60,636 nucleotides of DNA, taken from assembly GCF_000214135.1 (NCBI RefSeq), contig NZ_AFIE01000016.1:1-60636 (forward strand). The letters are read 5' to 3'. This DNA is from Acinetobacter sp. P8-3-8 (GTDB lineage: Bacteria > Pseudomonadota > Gammaproteobacteria > Pseudomonadales > Moraxellaceae). The notes beneath the pieces were generated by a model. The model did not search any database. It was not told the origin of the DNA and saw nothing but the letters and a program-made list of their open reading frames with translations. Position 1 is the first letter of the stretch, and every line of letters starts with the position of its first letter. Positions 52,309 to 60,636 of the stretch are shown here, piece by piece. The position numbers and the translations under genes are program-made.

Positions 52309-54738
52309 ATGTCTGAAGATCATACCAAGTCTCAGCCCATATTCAAAATATGGTGTTTTATACTGGGACTTGCCCTGTTATTAACAGGTTTATTTTATGT
52401 GATTGGCGGTGGAAAGCTCATAAGCCTTGGTGGTTCATGGTATTTCTTGATTGCAGGATTATTGACCCTTGCATCGGCAATTTTTATTTTCCGAAAAAAA
52501 GCACTCGGTGTATGGCTATTTGCACTGGTTTTTTTAGGCACGATTCTCTGGGCGCTATTTGATGCGGGTTGGGATTTCTGGGCACTTTTTTCCAGACTGA
52601 TGTTTCCAGCAGGTGTATTTGCGGCACTAGTTTTGACTTTACCTTCGATTCGTAAATATCAATTTCAAACCCCTTTATCAACACCTGCCTATGCCATAGG
52701 TGGTCTTACCGTTTTAGGTATGCTGGCTGGTTTATATGGCATGTTTATTCCTCATCCAACGGTTAAAGCCAATGGTCAGGAATTACCACTCGTTCCTGTT
52801 ACAGCTGCGTCGCAGCAAGTGAATTGGTCTCACTATGGTAATGATGCAGGTGGTAGTCGTTTTGCTGCACTGGATCAAATTAACCGTAATAATGTATCTA
52901 AGTTGAAAGAAGCTTGGCGTTACCAAACAGGTGATTTCAGTACAGGTTCAGGCAATGGTGCGGAAGATCAAATGACCCCATTGCAAGTCGGGAATAAAGT
53001 ATTTTTATGTACACCACATAACAATATGATTGCGTTAGATGCCGATACAGGAAAACAAATCTGGAAAGCTGAGGTGAATTCTACAGCAGATGCATGGGAA
53101 CGTTGTCGTGGTGTAGCTTACTTTGATTCGACTCAGCCATTGCAACAACCGACTTTGGCAGGTGCAACGCCTGTTACAGCGGTAGCAAGCAATACTGCAT
53201 GCCCACGCCGTGTTTATACCAATACGCCTGATGCTCGTTTAATTGCAGTGAATGCAGATACTGGTGAACGTTGTGCAGATTTTGGTGTAAATGGAACAGT
53301 AGATTTATTGGTTGGTTTAGGCGATGGAACTAAAGCGCCTCGCTTTGAAGTTACCTCGGCACCAACTGTTGCAGGAACCAGTATTATTGTAGGTAGCCGT
53401 GTTGCAGATAATGTGGCGGCAGATATGCCAGGTGGGGTAATTCGTGCCTATGATGCAATCACTGGACAATTACGTTGGGCATTTGATCCACGTAATCCTG
53501 ATCCAAATTATGTTTTAAAACCGGGTGAAATCTATAAACGTAGTTCAGCGAACTCTTGGGCAGCGATGTCTTATGATCCGCAAATGAACACTGTATTTTT
53601 ACCAATGGGGAGTTCATCAGTTGATGTCTGGGGTGGAAATCGTCAGCCAATTGATCATAAATATAATACTTCGGTATTGGCATTAGATGCGACCACAGGA
53701 CATGAAAAATGGATCTATCAAACGGTTCACAATGATCTATGGGATTTTGATTTACCAATGCAACCGAGCCTTGTCGATTTTCCATTAAAAGATGGTACGA
53801 CGAAACCTGCTGTGGTTATTGGGACAAAATCAGGTCAGTTCTTTGTTTTAGATCGTTTAACAGGGAAGCCTTTAACTAAAGTGATTGAACAGCCTGTTAA
53901 AGTCGCTGATATTCCGGGTGAGCAATATAGTAAAACTCAACCTCGTTCAGTTGAAATGCCACAAATTGGTAATGAAACTTTGACTGAATCGGATATGTGG
54001 GGCGCTACGCCATTTGATCAGTTAATGTGCCGTATTAATTTTAAATCCATGCGTTATGAAGGTTTATTTACAGCACCTGGAACGGATATTTCTCTAAGTT
54101 TTCCAGGATCGTTGGGCGGGATGAACTGGGGTAGTATTGCATTTGATCCAACTCATCGTTATATGTTTGTGAATGATATGCGTCTAGGGCTTTGGATTCA
54201 GCTCATTAAACAAACACCAGAAGATCTTAAAGTTGAGGCAAGTGGTGGTGAGAAGGTGAATACTGGTATGGGTGCGGTGCCGATGAATGGGACACCTTAT
54301 AAAGTAAATAAAAACCGCTTTATGTCAGTCTTTGGTATTCCATGTCAGAAACCACCTTTCGGAACGATGACAGCGATTGATATGAAAACTCGTCAAGTGG
54401 CTTGGCAAGTGCCTTTGGGTACAGTACAAGATACTGGGCCAATGGGGATCAAAATGGGTCTAAAAGCCCCGATTGGTATGCCAACCATTGGTGGACCGAT
54501 GGCGACTCAAGGTGGTTTAGTATTCTTTGCAGCGACTCAGGATTATTACTTACGTGCATTCAACTCTTCTAATGGTGAAGAACTATGGAAAGCACGTTTG
54601 CCTGTGGGTAGCCAAGGAACGCCTATGAGCTACATTTCACCAAAAACAGGTAAGCAATATGTTGTTGTCTCTGCGGGCGGAGCACGCCAGTCTCCTGACC
54701 ATGGTGATTATGTGATTGCTTATGCTTTAGAGAACTAA
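52309..54738 (+). CDS. quiA: PQQ-dependent quinate/shikimate dehydrogenase
   Basis: An 809-residue membrane-bound quinoprotein. About five N-terminal helices anchor it to the inner membrane and are followed by a periplasmic propeller with tryptophan-docking repeats (GKQIWKAEV, ATTGHEKWIYQTVHNDLWDFD, GEELWKARLP). Key PQQ-site segments include HNDLWDFDLPMQP. It oxidises quinate to dehydroquinate and shikimate to dehydroshikimate, feeding electrons to ubiquinone. A gap of 215 bases precedes it. Confidence 0.95.
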   Translation: MSEDHTKSQPIFKIWCFILGLALLLTGLFYVIGGGKLISLGGSWYFLIAGLLTLASAIFIFRKKALGVWLFALVFLGTILWALFDAGWDFWALFSRLMFPAGVFAALVLTLPSIRKYQFQTPLSTPAYAIGGLTVLGMLAGLYGMFIPHPTVKANGQELPLVPVTAASQQVNWSHYGNDAGGSRFAALDQINRNNVSKLKEAWRYQTGDFSTGSGNGAEDQMTPLQVGNKVFLCTPHNNMIALDADTGKQIWKAEVNSTADAWERCRGVAYFDSTQPLQQPTLAGATPVTAVASNTACPRRVYTNTPDARLIAVNADTGERCADFGVNGTVDLLVGLGDGTKAPRFEVTSAPTVAGTSIIVGSRVADNVAADMPGGVIRAYDAITGQLRWAFDPRNPDPNYVLKPGEIYKRSSANSWAAMSYDPQMNTVFLPMGSSSVDVWGGNRQPIDHKYNTSVLALDATTGHEKWIYQTVHNDLWDFDLPMQPSLVDFPLKDGTTKPAVVIGTKSGQFFVLDRLTGKPLTKVIEQPVKVADIPGEQYSKTQPRSVEMPQIGNETLTESDMWGATPFDQLMCRINFKSMRYEGLFTAPGTDISLSFPGSLGGMNWGSIAFDPTHRYMFVNDMRLGLWIQLIKQTPEDLKVEASGGEKVNTGMGAVPMNGTPYKVNKNRFMSVFGIPCQKPPFGTMTAIDMKTRQVAWQVPLGTVQDTGPMGIKMGLKAPIGMPTIGGPMATQGGLVFFAATQDYYLRAFNSSNGEELWKARLPVGSQGTPMSYISPKTGKQYVVVSAGGARQSPDHGDYVIAYALEN

Positions 54739-54757
54739 GTATTCATTTATTTTGAAA

Positions 54758-54780
54758 GGCTTTCCCTTGAGGGGAGAGCC
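54758..54780. other. Hairpin after quiA
   Basis: GGCTTTCCC, loop TTGA, GGGGAGAGCC form an imperfect stem about 20 bases beyond the quiA stop. There is no T run, so it may be a Rho-type end or mRNA-stabilising structure. Confidence 0.4.
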
Positions 54781-54903
54781 AGTCTCTATTCAGATATCCT
54801 AATAAGATTGATGTGTTTAAGCGAAAATATGGCGTGTTAGAGAGAATTTGAAGGAATCAAAAACATTAAGATTAGCGTATTTCCTCCATAAACAGAGATA
54901 CTA

Positions 54904-55446
54904 ATGTATAAATCTATTTTAAAACACTTGTTGCTCTTGATCGGACTGATCGCAGGATTTACACATGCTGATGAATTTAAATTAAAAAGTAACAATATTG
55001 CACACGGCGTATTCATGGAAAAAACGTTCGAATTCCAGGGTTTTGGCTGTTCGGGCGAAAATAAAACTCCTCAATTGTCATGGAGTGGTGCTCCAACTGG
55101 AACAAAGGCTTATGCAATCATGGCCTATGATCCAGATGCACCAACTGGTAGTGGTTGGTGGCACTGGCAAGTGGTGAATATCCCTGCTGAAGTGACTTCA
55201 ATTTCATCTAGTGATGGTAAGTTTGATTATAAAGATGTGATTAATGTAACCAATGATTATGGTCAAAAGGGATTTGGGGGAGCATGCCCGCCTCAAGGAG
55301 ATGGAGCACATCGTTATCAATTTACTGTGTATGCTCTTTCAAAGAAACTGGAATTACCTGCTGACGCATCTGGAGCATTAACAGGTTATATGGTTAAAGC
55401 CAATTCATTGGCATCAAGTACGATAGAAGCCTTATATAAAAGATAA
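54904..55446 (+). CDS. Exported YbhB/YbcL (PEBP-like) protein
   Basis: A 180-residue protein with a short signal peptide (AGFTHA/DEF). PEBP-family motifs are present: AIMAYDPDAPTGSGWWHWQVVNIP and GFGGACPPQGDGAHRYQFTVYAL. The family binds phosphate-like anions; the bacterial function is unknown. It follows quiA by 165 bases in the same direction but is not an obvious part of quinate metabolism. Confidence 0.87.
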   Translation: MYKSILKHLLLLIGLIAGFTHADEFKLKSNNIAHGVFMEKTFEFQGFGCSGENKTPQLSWSGAPTGTKAYAIMAYDPDAPTGSGWWHWQVVNIPAEVTSISSSDGKFDYKDVINVTNDYGQKGFGGACPPQGDGAHRYQFTVYALSKKLELPADASGALTGYMVKANSLASSTIEALYKR

Positions 55447-55663
55447 AGCATCTTATTTGTTGGATTAAAGATATAGAATTTACATATTAGAGATCTGTCT
55501 TGATATATCATGAGGGGTATTAGAAGAATTCTACTTTAGCTTTTAATTGAAATATAAGTTTATGAAATTGTTCGATTTATTTATGGGGTGTTAATTTAAT
55601 ATTAGGGGGGAGAGTTTTGGGGTATAGTGTGGAAGATTTGGCTTATATCCCCAACGCTTAATT

Positions 55664-56470
55664 ATGGATAATATTATTCTAGTTGCTAAAAAAGCGATTA
55701 AAAACCAATCAAAATTACCTTTTTCTGTATATTCATCGCATAAAGAGCAGATGATTACTAATGTTCCAATTATAAAGCCTTTACTTATTTTTATATTGAG
55801 TGGCGCCAAACAATTGGGTAAATCTGGTTCGGTCGAATGTCTGTCAGGTAGCTTTGTATTTTTATCAAATAGTCCCTGTATAGATATACGTAATATTCCA
55901 GTTCAAGAGGAATATTTTGCAGTAATTATTGATTTTGATAAAGAAGATTTTTCTGAACTTCCTAAGAATCATGCACCATATAAAAAATATTTTCAGGGTG
56001 AAATAAACCCAGTTCTTGCTAGCGCACTCTGCCAATTCATGGAATTTTCGTCCATTGCACCATCTCAAATTTTGAAGCTTAGGAAAAAAGAAATACTTGA
56101 GATCATTTACCACTCTGGTTACAAGGATATTTGCAATATCATTGAGCCTCCAAGCATGAGTGAAAAAGTTCATTCCATGCTTTCAAATGATGTTTCTTGT
56201 GATTGGCCTGTTGATCTAATTGCTTCGAATTTATGTATGAGTGCATCAACATTAAGACGTAAGCTCAAAAGTGAAGGTAATAATATTCAAGATATTCGCA
56301 ATCGAGTGCGATTAGGGTACGGGCTTCATTTATTACAAACGACGCAATTTCATATTGGTAATATTGCTGAGCAATGTGGTTATCAATCTCAATCTAGATT
56401 TACCGAGCAGTTCAAATTGCTTTTTGGTATGACTCCTCGAGAAATTCGTAAAACTAAAATGCTCGATTAA
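55664..56470 (+). CDS. AraC-family transcriptional regulator
   Basis: A 268-residue regulator. The C-terminal double helix-turn-helix is clear (VDLIASNLCMSASTLRRKLKSEG ... IGNIAEQCGYQSQSRFTEQFKLLFGMTPREIRK). The N-terminal region (SGAKQLGKSGSVECLSGSFVFLSNSP) looks like a cupin-type sensor half. No ribosome site is seen before the ATG. The target and effector are unknown. It is next to a tRNA gene, a common place for acquired genes. Confidence 0.85.
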   Translation: MDNIILVAKKAIKNQSKLPFSVYSSHKEQMITNVPIIKPLLIFILSGAKQLGKSGSVECLSGSFVFLSNSPCIDIRNIPVQEEYFAVIIDFDKEDFSELPKNHAPYKKYFQGEINPVLASALCQFMEFSSIAPSQILKLRKKEILEIIYHSGYKDICNIIEPPSMSEKVHSMLSNDVSCDWPVDLIASNLCMSASTLRRKLKSEGNNIQDIRNRVRLGYGLHLLQTTQFHIGNIAEQCGYQSQSRFTEQFKLLFGMTPREIRKTKMLD

Positions 56471-56513
56471 AGTAGACTACTTTCGTTATCAACAGCTATT
56501 TTAAACCATAAAA

Positions 56514-56589
56514 TGGTGCGCCCTGCGGGACTCGAACCCACGTCGGTCGCTTAGGAGGCAACTGCTCTATCCAGTTAAGCTAAGGGCAC
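56514..56589 (-). tRNA. tRNA-Arg (anticodon CCU)
   Basis: A 76-base cloverleaf on the minus strand with CCA encoded. The acceptor stem GTGCCCT pairs with AGGGCGC (one G-U). The anticodon stem GTTGC/GCGAC holds loop CTCCTAA, anticodon CCT. The T loop GGTTCGAGTCC is canonical. Confidence 0.97.
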
Positions 56590-56624
56590 GATAGGCAAGT
56601 AATTTACCGTATATACCTATGAAA

Positions 56625-56654
56625 AAAAAGCTATTATCGAAATAATAGCTTTTT
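56625..56654. terminator. Strong terminator between permease and tRNA
   Basis: AAAAAGCTATTAT, loop CGAA, ATAATAGCTTTTT: a perfect 13-bp stem. It ends the permease transcript coming from the right, just upstream of the tRNA. Confidence 0.88.
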
Positions 56655-56685
56655 AAAATAAGCGTTAAGTTCTGTTCAGAATCAA

Positions 56686-58044
56686 CTAACTCGATTTTTT
56701 AGGATTAAGCATTTTAAACAAAATGGCCATGACGACGATCCATACAGGAATCATGATTACAGATTCCTTAAACCCTTGCATCCACATAATATAAAGTACA
56801 GTTAAAATGAATAACAATACTAAATAGTTGCTAATTGGCGACCAAAGCGCAGGAAATTTAGTTAACTTACCCGCTTTTTGCATTGCTTGTTTAAACTTGA
56901 GATGAGTCAAACTGATCATTGCCCAGTTTAAAACTAAAGCACCAACAACCACATACATTAAGTGGCTTAGAGCATCTTCAGGAACAAAATAGTTCAACAA
57001 TACGCAACCAAAAATAAGCAGTGCAGAGAACAATACTGCTGGGATCGGAACGCCTTGCTTATTCACTTTAGAGAAGACTTTCGGTGCATTTCCTTGTTGC
57101 GCTAAACCAAAGAGCATACGGCTATTGGCATACATGCCACTGTTATAAACAGAAAGAGCTGCTGTTAAGATAATGAAATTCAGTAAATGTGCTGCCCAAC
57201 CGATTCCCAATTGACTGAAAATCATAACAAATGGACTTTTATCCAAGCCACCGAGGTCTAACTGATTCCAAGGCACAAGTGATAAAAGAATAGTTAACGA
57301 ACCTACATAGAAAAGTAGGATACGGAAAACAACTTGGTTGATTGCTTTAGGAATCGTTTTTTCAGGATTCTCTGCTTCCGCAGCAGCCATACCAATCAAT
57401 TCAATGCCGCCAAAAGCAAACATTAAAAATGCCAGCATGTAAAATAACCCATCAAAGCCATGTGGGAAGAATCCACCATGAGCCCAAAGGTTAGTAAATG
57501 ATGCGGTTGAACCTGCATCGGCAGTCATCAATAGATATAAGCCAAAAACAATCATTGAAACAACAGCTGCAACTTTGATGATCGATAACCAAAATTCCGA
57601 CTCACCATAAAATTTAACATTGGCTAAATTCACAATGGTGATGACAACAAAGAAGAACAGTACAGAAATCCAAGCAGGGATGTGAGGCCACCAATAATTA
57701 ATATATTTAGCAACGGCTGTAAGTTCGGTCATTGCAACCAAAACATACAAAATCCAGTAATTCCAACCCGCTAAGAAACCAGGAAACTTGCCCCAGTATT
57801 TATTGGCAAAATGACTAAACGAACCCGCGACAGGTTCTTCTACAATCATTTCACCCAATTGACGCATAATTAAGAAAGCAATTAAACCACCAATTGCATA
57901 ACCTAAAATAATGGATGGACCTGCAGATTGGATGACCTGCGCTGAACCTAAAAATAATCCTGTACCAATTGCGCCACCCATGGCTATCAACTGAATGTGT
58001 CTATTTTTAAGTCCACGATGTAATTGTGTAGACTCGTTGCTCAA
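56686..58044 (-). CDS. AroP/ProY-type amino acid permease
   Basis: A 452-residue APC-superfamily (AAT family) transporter with about 12 helices. The family start LKNRHIQLIAMGGAIGTGLFLGS and the segment FAFGGIELIGMAAAEAENPEKTIPKAINQV are typical. It resembles proline- or aromatic-amino-acid permeases; the substrate cannot be assigned. It is divergent from prpF. Confidence 0.9.
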   Translation of the reverse strand: MSNESTQLHRGLKNRHIQLIAMGGAIGTGLFLGSAQVIQSAGPSIILGYAIGGLIAFLIMRQLGEMIVEEPVAGSFSHFANKYWGKFPGFLAGWNYWILYVLVAMTELTAVAKYINYWWPHIPAWISVLFFFVVITIVNLANVKFYGESEFWLSIIKVAAVVSMIVFGLYLLMTADAGSTASFTNLWAHGGFFPHGFDGLFYMLAFLMFAFGGIELIGMAAAEAENPEKTIPKAINQVVFRILLFYVGSLTILLSLVPWNQLDLGGLDKSPFVMIFSQLGIGWAAHLLNFIILTAALSVYNSGMYANSRMLFGLAQQGNAPKVFSKVNKQGVPIPAVLFSALLIFGCVLLNYFVPEDALSHLMYVVVGALVLNWAMISLTHLKFKQAMQKAGKLTKFPALWSPISNYLVLLFILTVLYIMWMQGFKESVIMIPVWIVVMAILFKMLNPKKSS

Positions 58045-58360
58045 TGTTTTCAGCTCTATTTATTCGAATATAATTATTGTAATTGATTGGTAACTGTAAA
58101 CCTAGTAGACGAGAGGTTTATGTAAGAGAACTGCGAAGTCAAAAAATACATTCTTAAATAATTCATTTTATTTTCAACAAAATAATTTTTTTAGCTTTGA
58201 TTAATTTTTAATTCAGTCTGAACAATATTTAATCGCAAGATAAAATTATTTAAGACACAAGTTAAACAATCTGCATTTTTATTAAAAAAAAGGGTAATAT
58301 AAAAATGAATAATGGTTCATTATTTTGTTGTAACAATGATAAGCGAAAGGAATGTATAAG
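58045..58360. other. Divergent intergenic region
   Basis: About 316 AT-rich bases holding the promoters of the permease and prpF. I see no clear operator or RNA structure. Confidence 0.5.
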
Positions 58361-59548
58361 ATGAGTTTTGCACCACAGATCAAAATCCCTGCAACTTATA
58401 TGCGTGGTGGCACAAGTAAAGGTGTCTTTTTTAAAGTAGACGACTTACCTGAACGTGCACAAATTGCAGGTGTGGCGAGAGATCAATTATTGCTTCGTGT
58501 GATTGGTAGTCCAGACCCATATGGAAAGCAAATTGATGGTATGGGTGGTGCAACTTCAAGTACCAGTAAAACGGTTATTCTGGCTAAAAGTACACAAGTA
58601 AACCATGATGTCGATTATCTTTTTGGACAAGTTTCCATTGATAAAGCATTTGTTGATTGGAGTGGAAACTGCGGTAATTTAACTGCCGCTGTCGGTTCAT
58701 TTGCGATTAGCAATGGATTAGTCGCACAAGATCGTATTCCTGAAAATGGCATCTGTACAGTTCGTATTTGGCAAGCCAATATTAAAAAAACCATTATTGC
58801 TCATGTTCCAATCAACAACGGTCAAGTGCAAGAAACAGGTGATTTTGAACTTGATGGTGTCACTTTTCCTGCGGCAGAAGTTCAAATTGAATTTTTAGAT
58901 CCTGCTGATGATGGTGAAGATGGTGGCGCAATGTTCCCTACAGGAAATGTAGTGGATACATTAGAAGTTCCAGAGATTGGAAGCTTTCAGGTGACTTTGA
59001 TTAATGCGGGTATTCCAACAATTTTCTTAAATGCAGAAGATATTGGTTATCTGGGTACAGAATTACAAGACGATATAAATAGTGATGCAACAGCACTTGC
59101 ACGTTTTGAAAAAATCCGTGCTTATGGCGCATTAAAAATGGGTCTAATTCAAGATGTAAGTGAAGCTGCAAGCCGTCAACATACACCGAAAGTCGCATTT
59201 GTATCAAAGTCAAAAGCCTACACATCTTCAAGCGGTAAACAAGTGAGTGAATCGGATACAGACTTATTGGTTCGTGCATTATCAATGGGTAAATTGCATC
59301 ATGCCATGATGGGTACAGCAGCAGTCGCAATCGGTACAGCAGCAGCGATTCCAGGTACTTTAGTCAATCTAGCAGCAGGTGGTGGAGAGCGTGAAGCTGT
59401 GAGATTTGGTCATCCATCAGGTACGTTGAGAGTGGGTGCTCAAGCTCTGAATGAAAATGGCCAATGGGTTGTTAAGAAAGCCATTATGAGTCGTAGTGCA
59501 CGTGTTTTGATGGAAGGTTGGGTTCGAGTTCCAGCAGATAGTTTTTAA
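58361..59548 (+). CDS. prpF: PrpF-type 2-methylaconitate isomerase
   Basis: A 395-residue protein of the PrpF family (diaminopimelate-epimerase fold). Landmarks are PATYMRGGTSKGVFFK, GSPDPYGKQIDGMGGATSSTSK and DWSGNCGNLTAAVG, with the active-site cysteine. It normally works with AcnD in the 2-methylcitrate cycle, but no prpC, prpB or acnD lies in this window. AAAGGAA precedes the ATG at 58361; the frame opens three codons earlier. The homologous oxalomesaconate tautomerases are the alternative. Confidence 0.87.
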   Translation: MSFAPQIKIPATYMRGGTSKGVFFKVDDLPERAQIAGVARDQLLLRVIGSPDPYGKQIDGMGGATSSTSKTVILAKSTQVNHDVDYLFGQVSIDKAFVDWSGNCGNLTAAVGSFAISNGLVAQDRIPENGICTVRIWQANIKKTIIAHVPINNGQVQETGDFELDGVTFPAAEVQIEFLDPADDGEDGGAMFPTGNVVDTLEVPEIGSFQVTLINAGIPTIFLNAEDIGYLGTELQDDINSDATALARFEKIRAYGALKMGLIQDVSEAASRQHTPKVAFVSKSKAYTSSSGKQVSESDTDLLVRALSMGKLHHAMMGTAAVAIGTAAAIPGTLVNLAAGGGEREAVRFGHPSGTLRVGAQALNENGQWVVKKAIMSRSARVLMEGWVRVPADSF

Positions 59549-60063
59549 CTTTTTAGATTTTAAGTATTGCAGTTAAAAGCAATCTGGTAAATCTGTAAAA
59601 ACTAAAGTCAAAAGTTTGATTCATTTTAAACCTTGCACTTGCAAGGTTTTTTATTAATGTAAATTTAGTCACATAAAGTATTATTTTTGTTTTATATGTG
59701 GCAAAATATGCGCGAAATTTACGGCTGTATTAGATTGTTGTTCGTATCATTTTAAAGTCGAACAAATTTACATTGAAAATGTTGCTGAGCTGAATTGAGT
59801 ATTTAATCGTTTCTAATAAAGCATGCAAATCTAAGGCTATATTGATTTGAAAATAATGAATTTAATATCAAATATTTAAGATATTAAGAAGTATTTTAAA
59901 ATCTGCATGCTGTTATACTGATTTAAATTTAACTTTATGAAGAATAAAAATGTTTAAAAATAGGTTAATTTTCAATTTGGTTGTTTTTTAATTTAATTGC
60001 TAAGTTCATTGATCATCTCATTTAAAAAATGAGGTGCAATGTGTCATGAATCTGAGGTTATTT
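59549..60063. other. Intergenic region
   Basis: About 515 bases with a terminator at its start and a small hairpin CTCATTT-AAA-AAATGAG (60017-60033) shortly before the next gene. No gene is seen. Confidence 0.5.
59628..59652 (+). terminator. Terminator of prpF
   Basis: AAACCTTGC, loop ACTT, GCAAGGTTT followed by TTT: a 9-bp stem with T tail, about 80 bases after prpF. Confidence 0.85.
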
Positions 60064-60636
60064 ATGGAAACGGAATATATAAAAATCAAACAAGCTATAG
60101 ATGATATAGATGTAATTGATTTTTTGAAACAATCTGACAAATTGTATTTGGTTTCTTTTATTTCTCAATTTCCATTACCCATTGCGATATTTGATAGGAA
60201 TGCGCGTTTTTTAGGTGTAAATCAAAAGTTTTCAGATATTTATGAAAGTGATGCTTTATATCTTTTTGACAAGTTGCTCAACACATTTTCCTCTGTCGTT
60301 CATGCTCAATTTGAAGAAGCATTACATGCTTTTGATCAGCATCAGGATTATGCTGAACAAGTATTTTATGTTAAGGGAAAATTCTATCTTTCCTATTTCA
60401 AGCCGATGCGTGATCAAAGTAATAATGTTGAAATGATCATGTTAGTCTGTTCAGATGTGACAAGATTAAAACGCCGTGAAAATGTTTTGTTATTCAATAA
60501 TAAAAAACTACATGATCATCTCTATTTAGATTTTGTCACAGGCTTACAAAATAAAATGGCTTTTGATCATTATATCAATGAATTATTTCAGAAAAAAAAT
60601 AGAGAAAATTGCTCATTTTTGAAAATTGATTTAGAT
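60064..60636 (+). CDS. PAS-GGDEF signalling protein (5' part, cut by window end)
   Basis: The reading frame is open from the ATG at 60064 (GAGG six bases upstream) to the window end, 191 codons. Residues about 30-150 look like a PAS sensor (FPLPIAIFDRNARFLGVNQKFSDIY ... YLSYFKPMRDQSNNVEMIMLVCSDVTRLK). The start of a GGDEF domain then appears: DFVTGLQNKMAFDHYI and FLKIDLD. It is probably a diguanylate cyclase, possibly with an EAL domain beyond the edge. Whether the GG[DE]EF motif is intact cannot be seen. Confidence 0.8.
   Translation, partial: METEYIKIKQAIDDIDVIDFLKQSDKLYLVSFISQFPLPIAIFDRNARFLGVNQKFSDIYESDALYLFDKLLNTFSSVVHAQFEEALHAFDQHQDYAEQVFYVKGKFYLSYFKPMRDQSNNVEMIMLVCSDVTRLKRRENVLLFNNKKLHDHLYLDFVTGLQNKMAFDHYINELFQKKNRENCSFLKIDLD

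Overview
The window is chromosomal DNA of an Acinetobacter, most likely an environmental, aromatic-degrading strain. The evidence is the low G+C, AT-rich text, a phenol hydroxylase cluster in the mph order, the contiguous pcaIJFBDKCHG-quiBCXA supra-operonic cluster with a divergent PcaU regulator, and the malonate decarboxylase order mdcLMACDEGBH with a GntR regulator. All three arrangements are known from this genus. No plasmid, phage, CRISPR or large genomic island is visible.

Layout. (1) 1-8213: phenol hydroxylase operon mphKLMNOP plus mphX on the minus strand, divergent from the sigma-54 activator gene mphR. The gap between them holds a sigma-54-type promoter and two activator palindromes. 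(2) 8363-9859: fluoride riboswitch, crcB, a DUF190 gene and a family I pyrophosphatase. (3) 9937-10863: a decayed IS630-type transposase and repeat-rich non-coding DNA. (4) 10864-15907: an IclR regulator and a permease / iron alcohol dehydrogenase / acylating semialdehyde dehydrogenase operon, with a perfect palindrome upstream. (5) 16115-30569: a molybdenum block with modABC, moaE, moaD, mobA, moeA, fused moaCB, moaA, an FdhF/YdeP-type oxidoreductase, fdhD and a short modE, interrupted by an aldehyde dehydrogenase / AraC pair. (6) 30664-38718: malonate uptake and decarboxylation. (7) 38977-54738: protocatechuate and quinate catabolism. (8) 54904-60636: a secreted PEBP-like protein, an AraC regulator, tRNA-Arg(CCU), an amino acid permease, an isolated prpF and the first part of a PAS-GGDEF gene cut by the window edge.

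How it works together. Phenol is hydroxylated to catechol; the catechol genes are not in this window. Quinate and shikimate are oxidised in the periplasm by QuiA, dehydrated by QuiB and QuiC to protocatechuate, imported by PcaK, cleaved by PcaHG and taken to succinate and acetyl-CoA. The molybdenum block supplies bis-MGD cofactor to the formate-dehydrogenase-like enzyme, with FdhD as its sulfur donor. Malonate enters through MadLM and is decarboxylated to acetate.

Most of the window is explained by known systems. The less usual points are: a signal-peptide-bearing MphX in a family reported as a repressor; ModC and ModE that both lack a molybdate-binding MOP/TOBE domain; a histidine-rich tail on MoaE; a repeat element between pcaJ and pcaF that brings its own strong ribosome-binding site and a 12-codon out-of-frame ORF; a weak second MdcY-like site inside the mdcL promoter; and a pyrophosphatase under fluoride control. 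No wholly new system could be supported.
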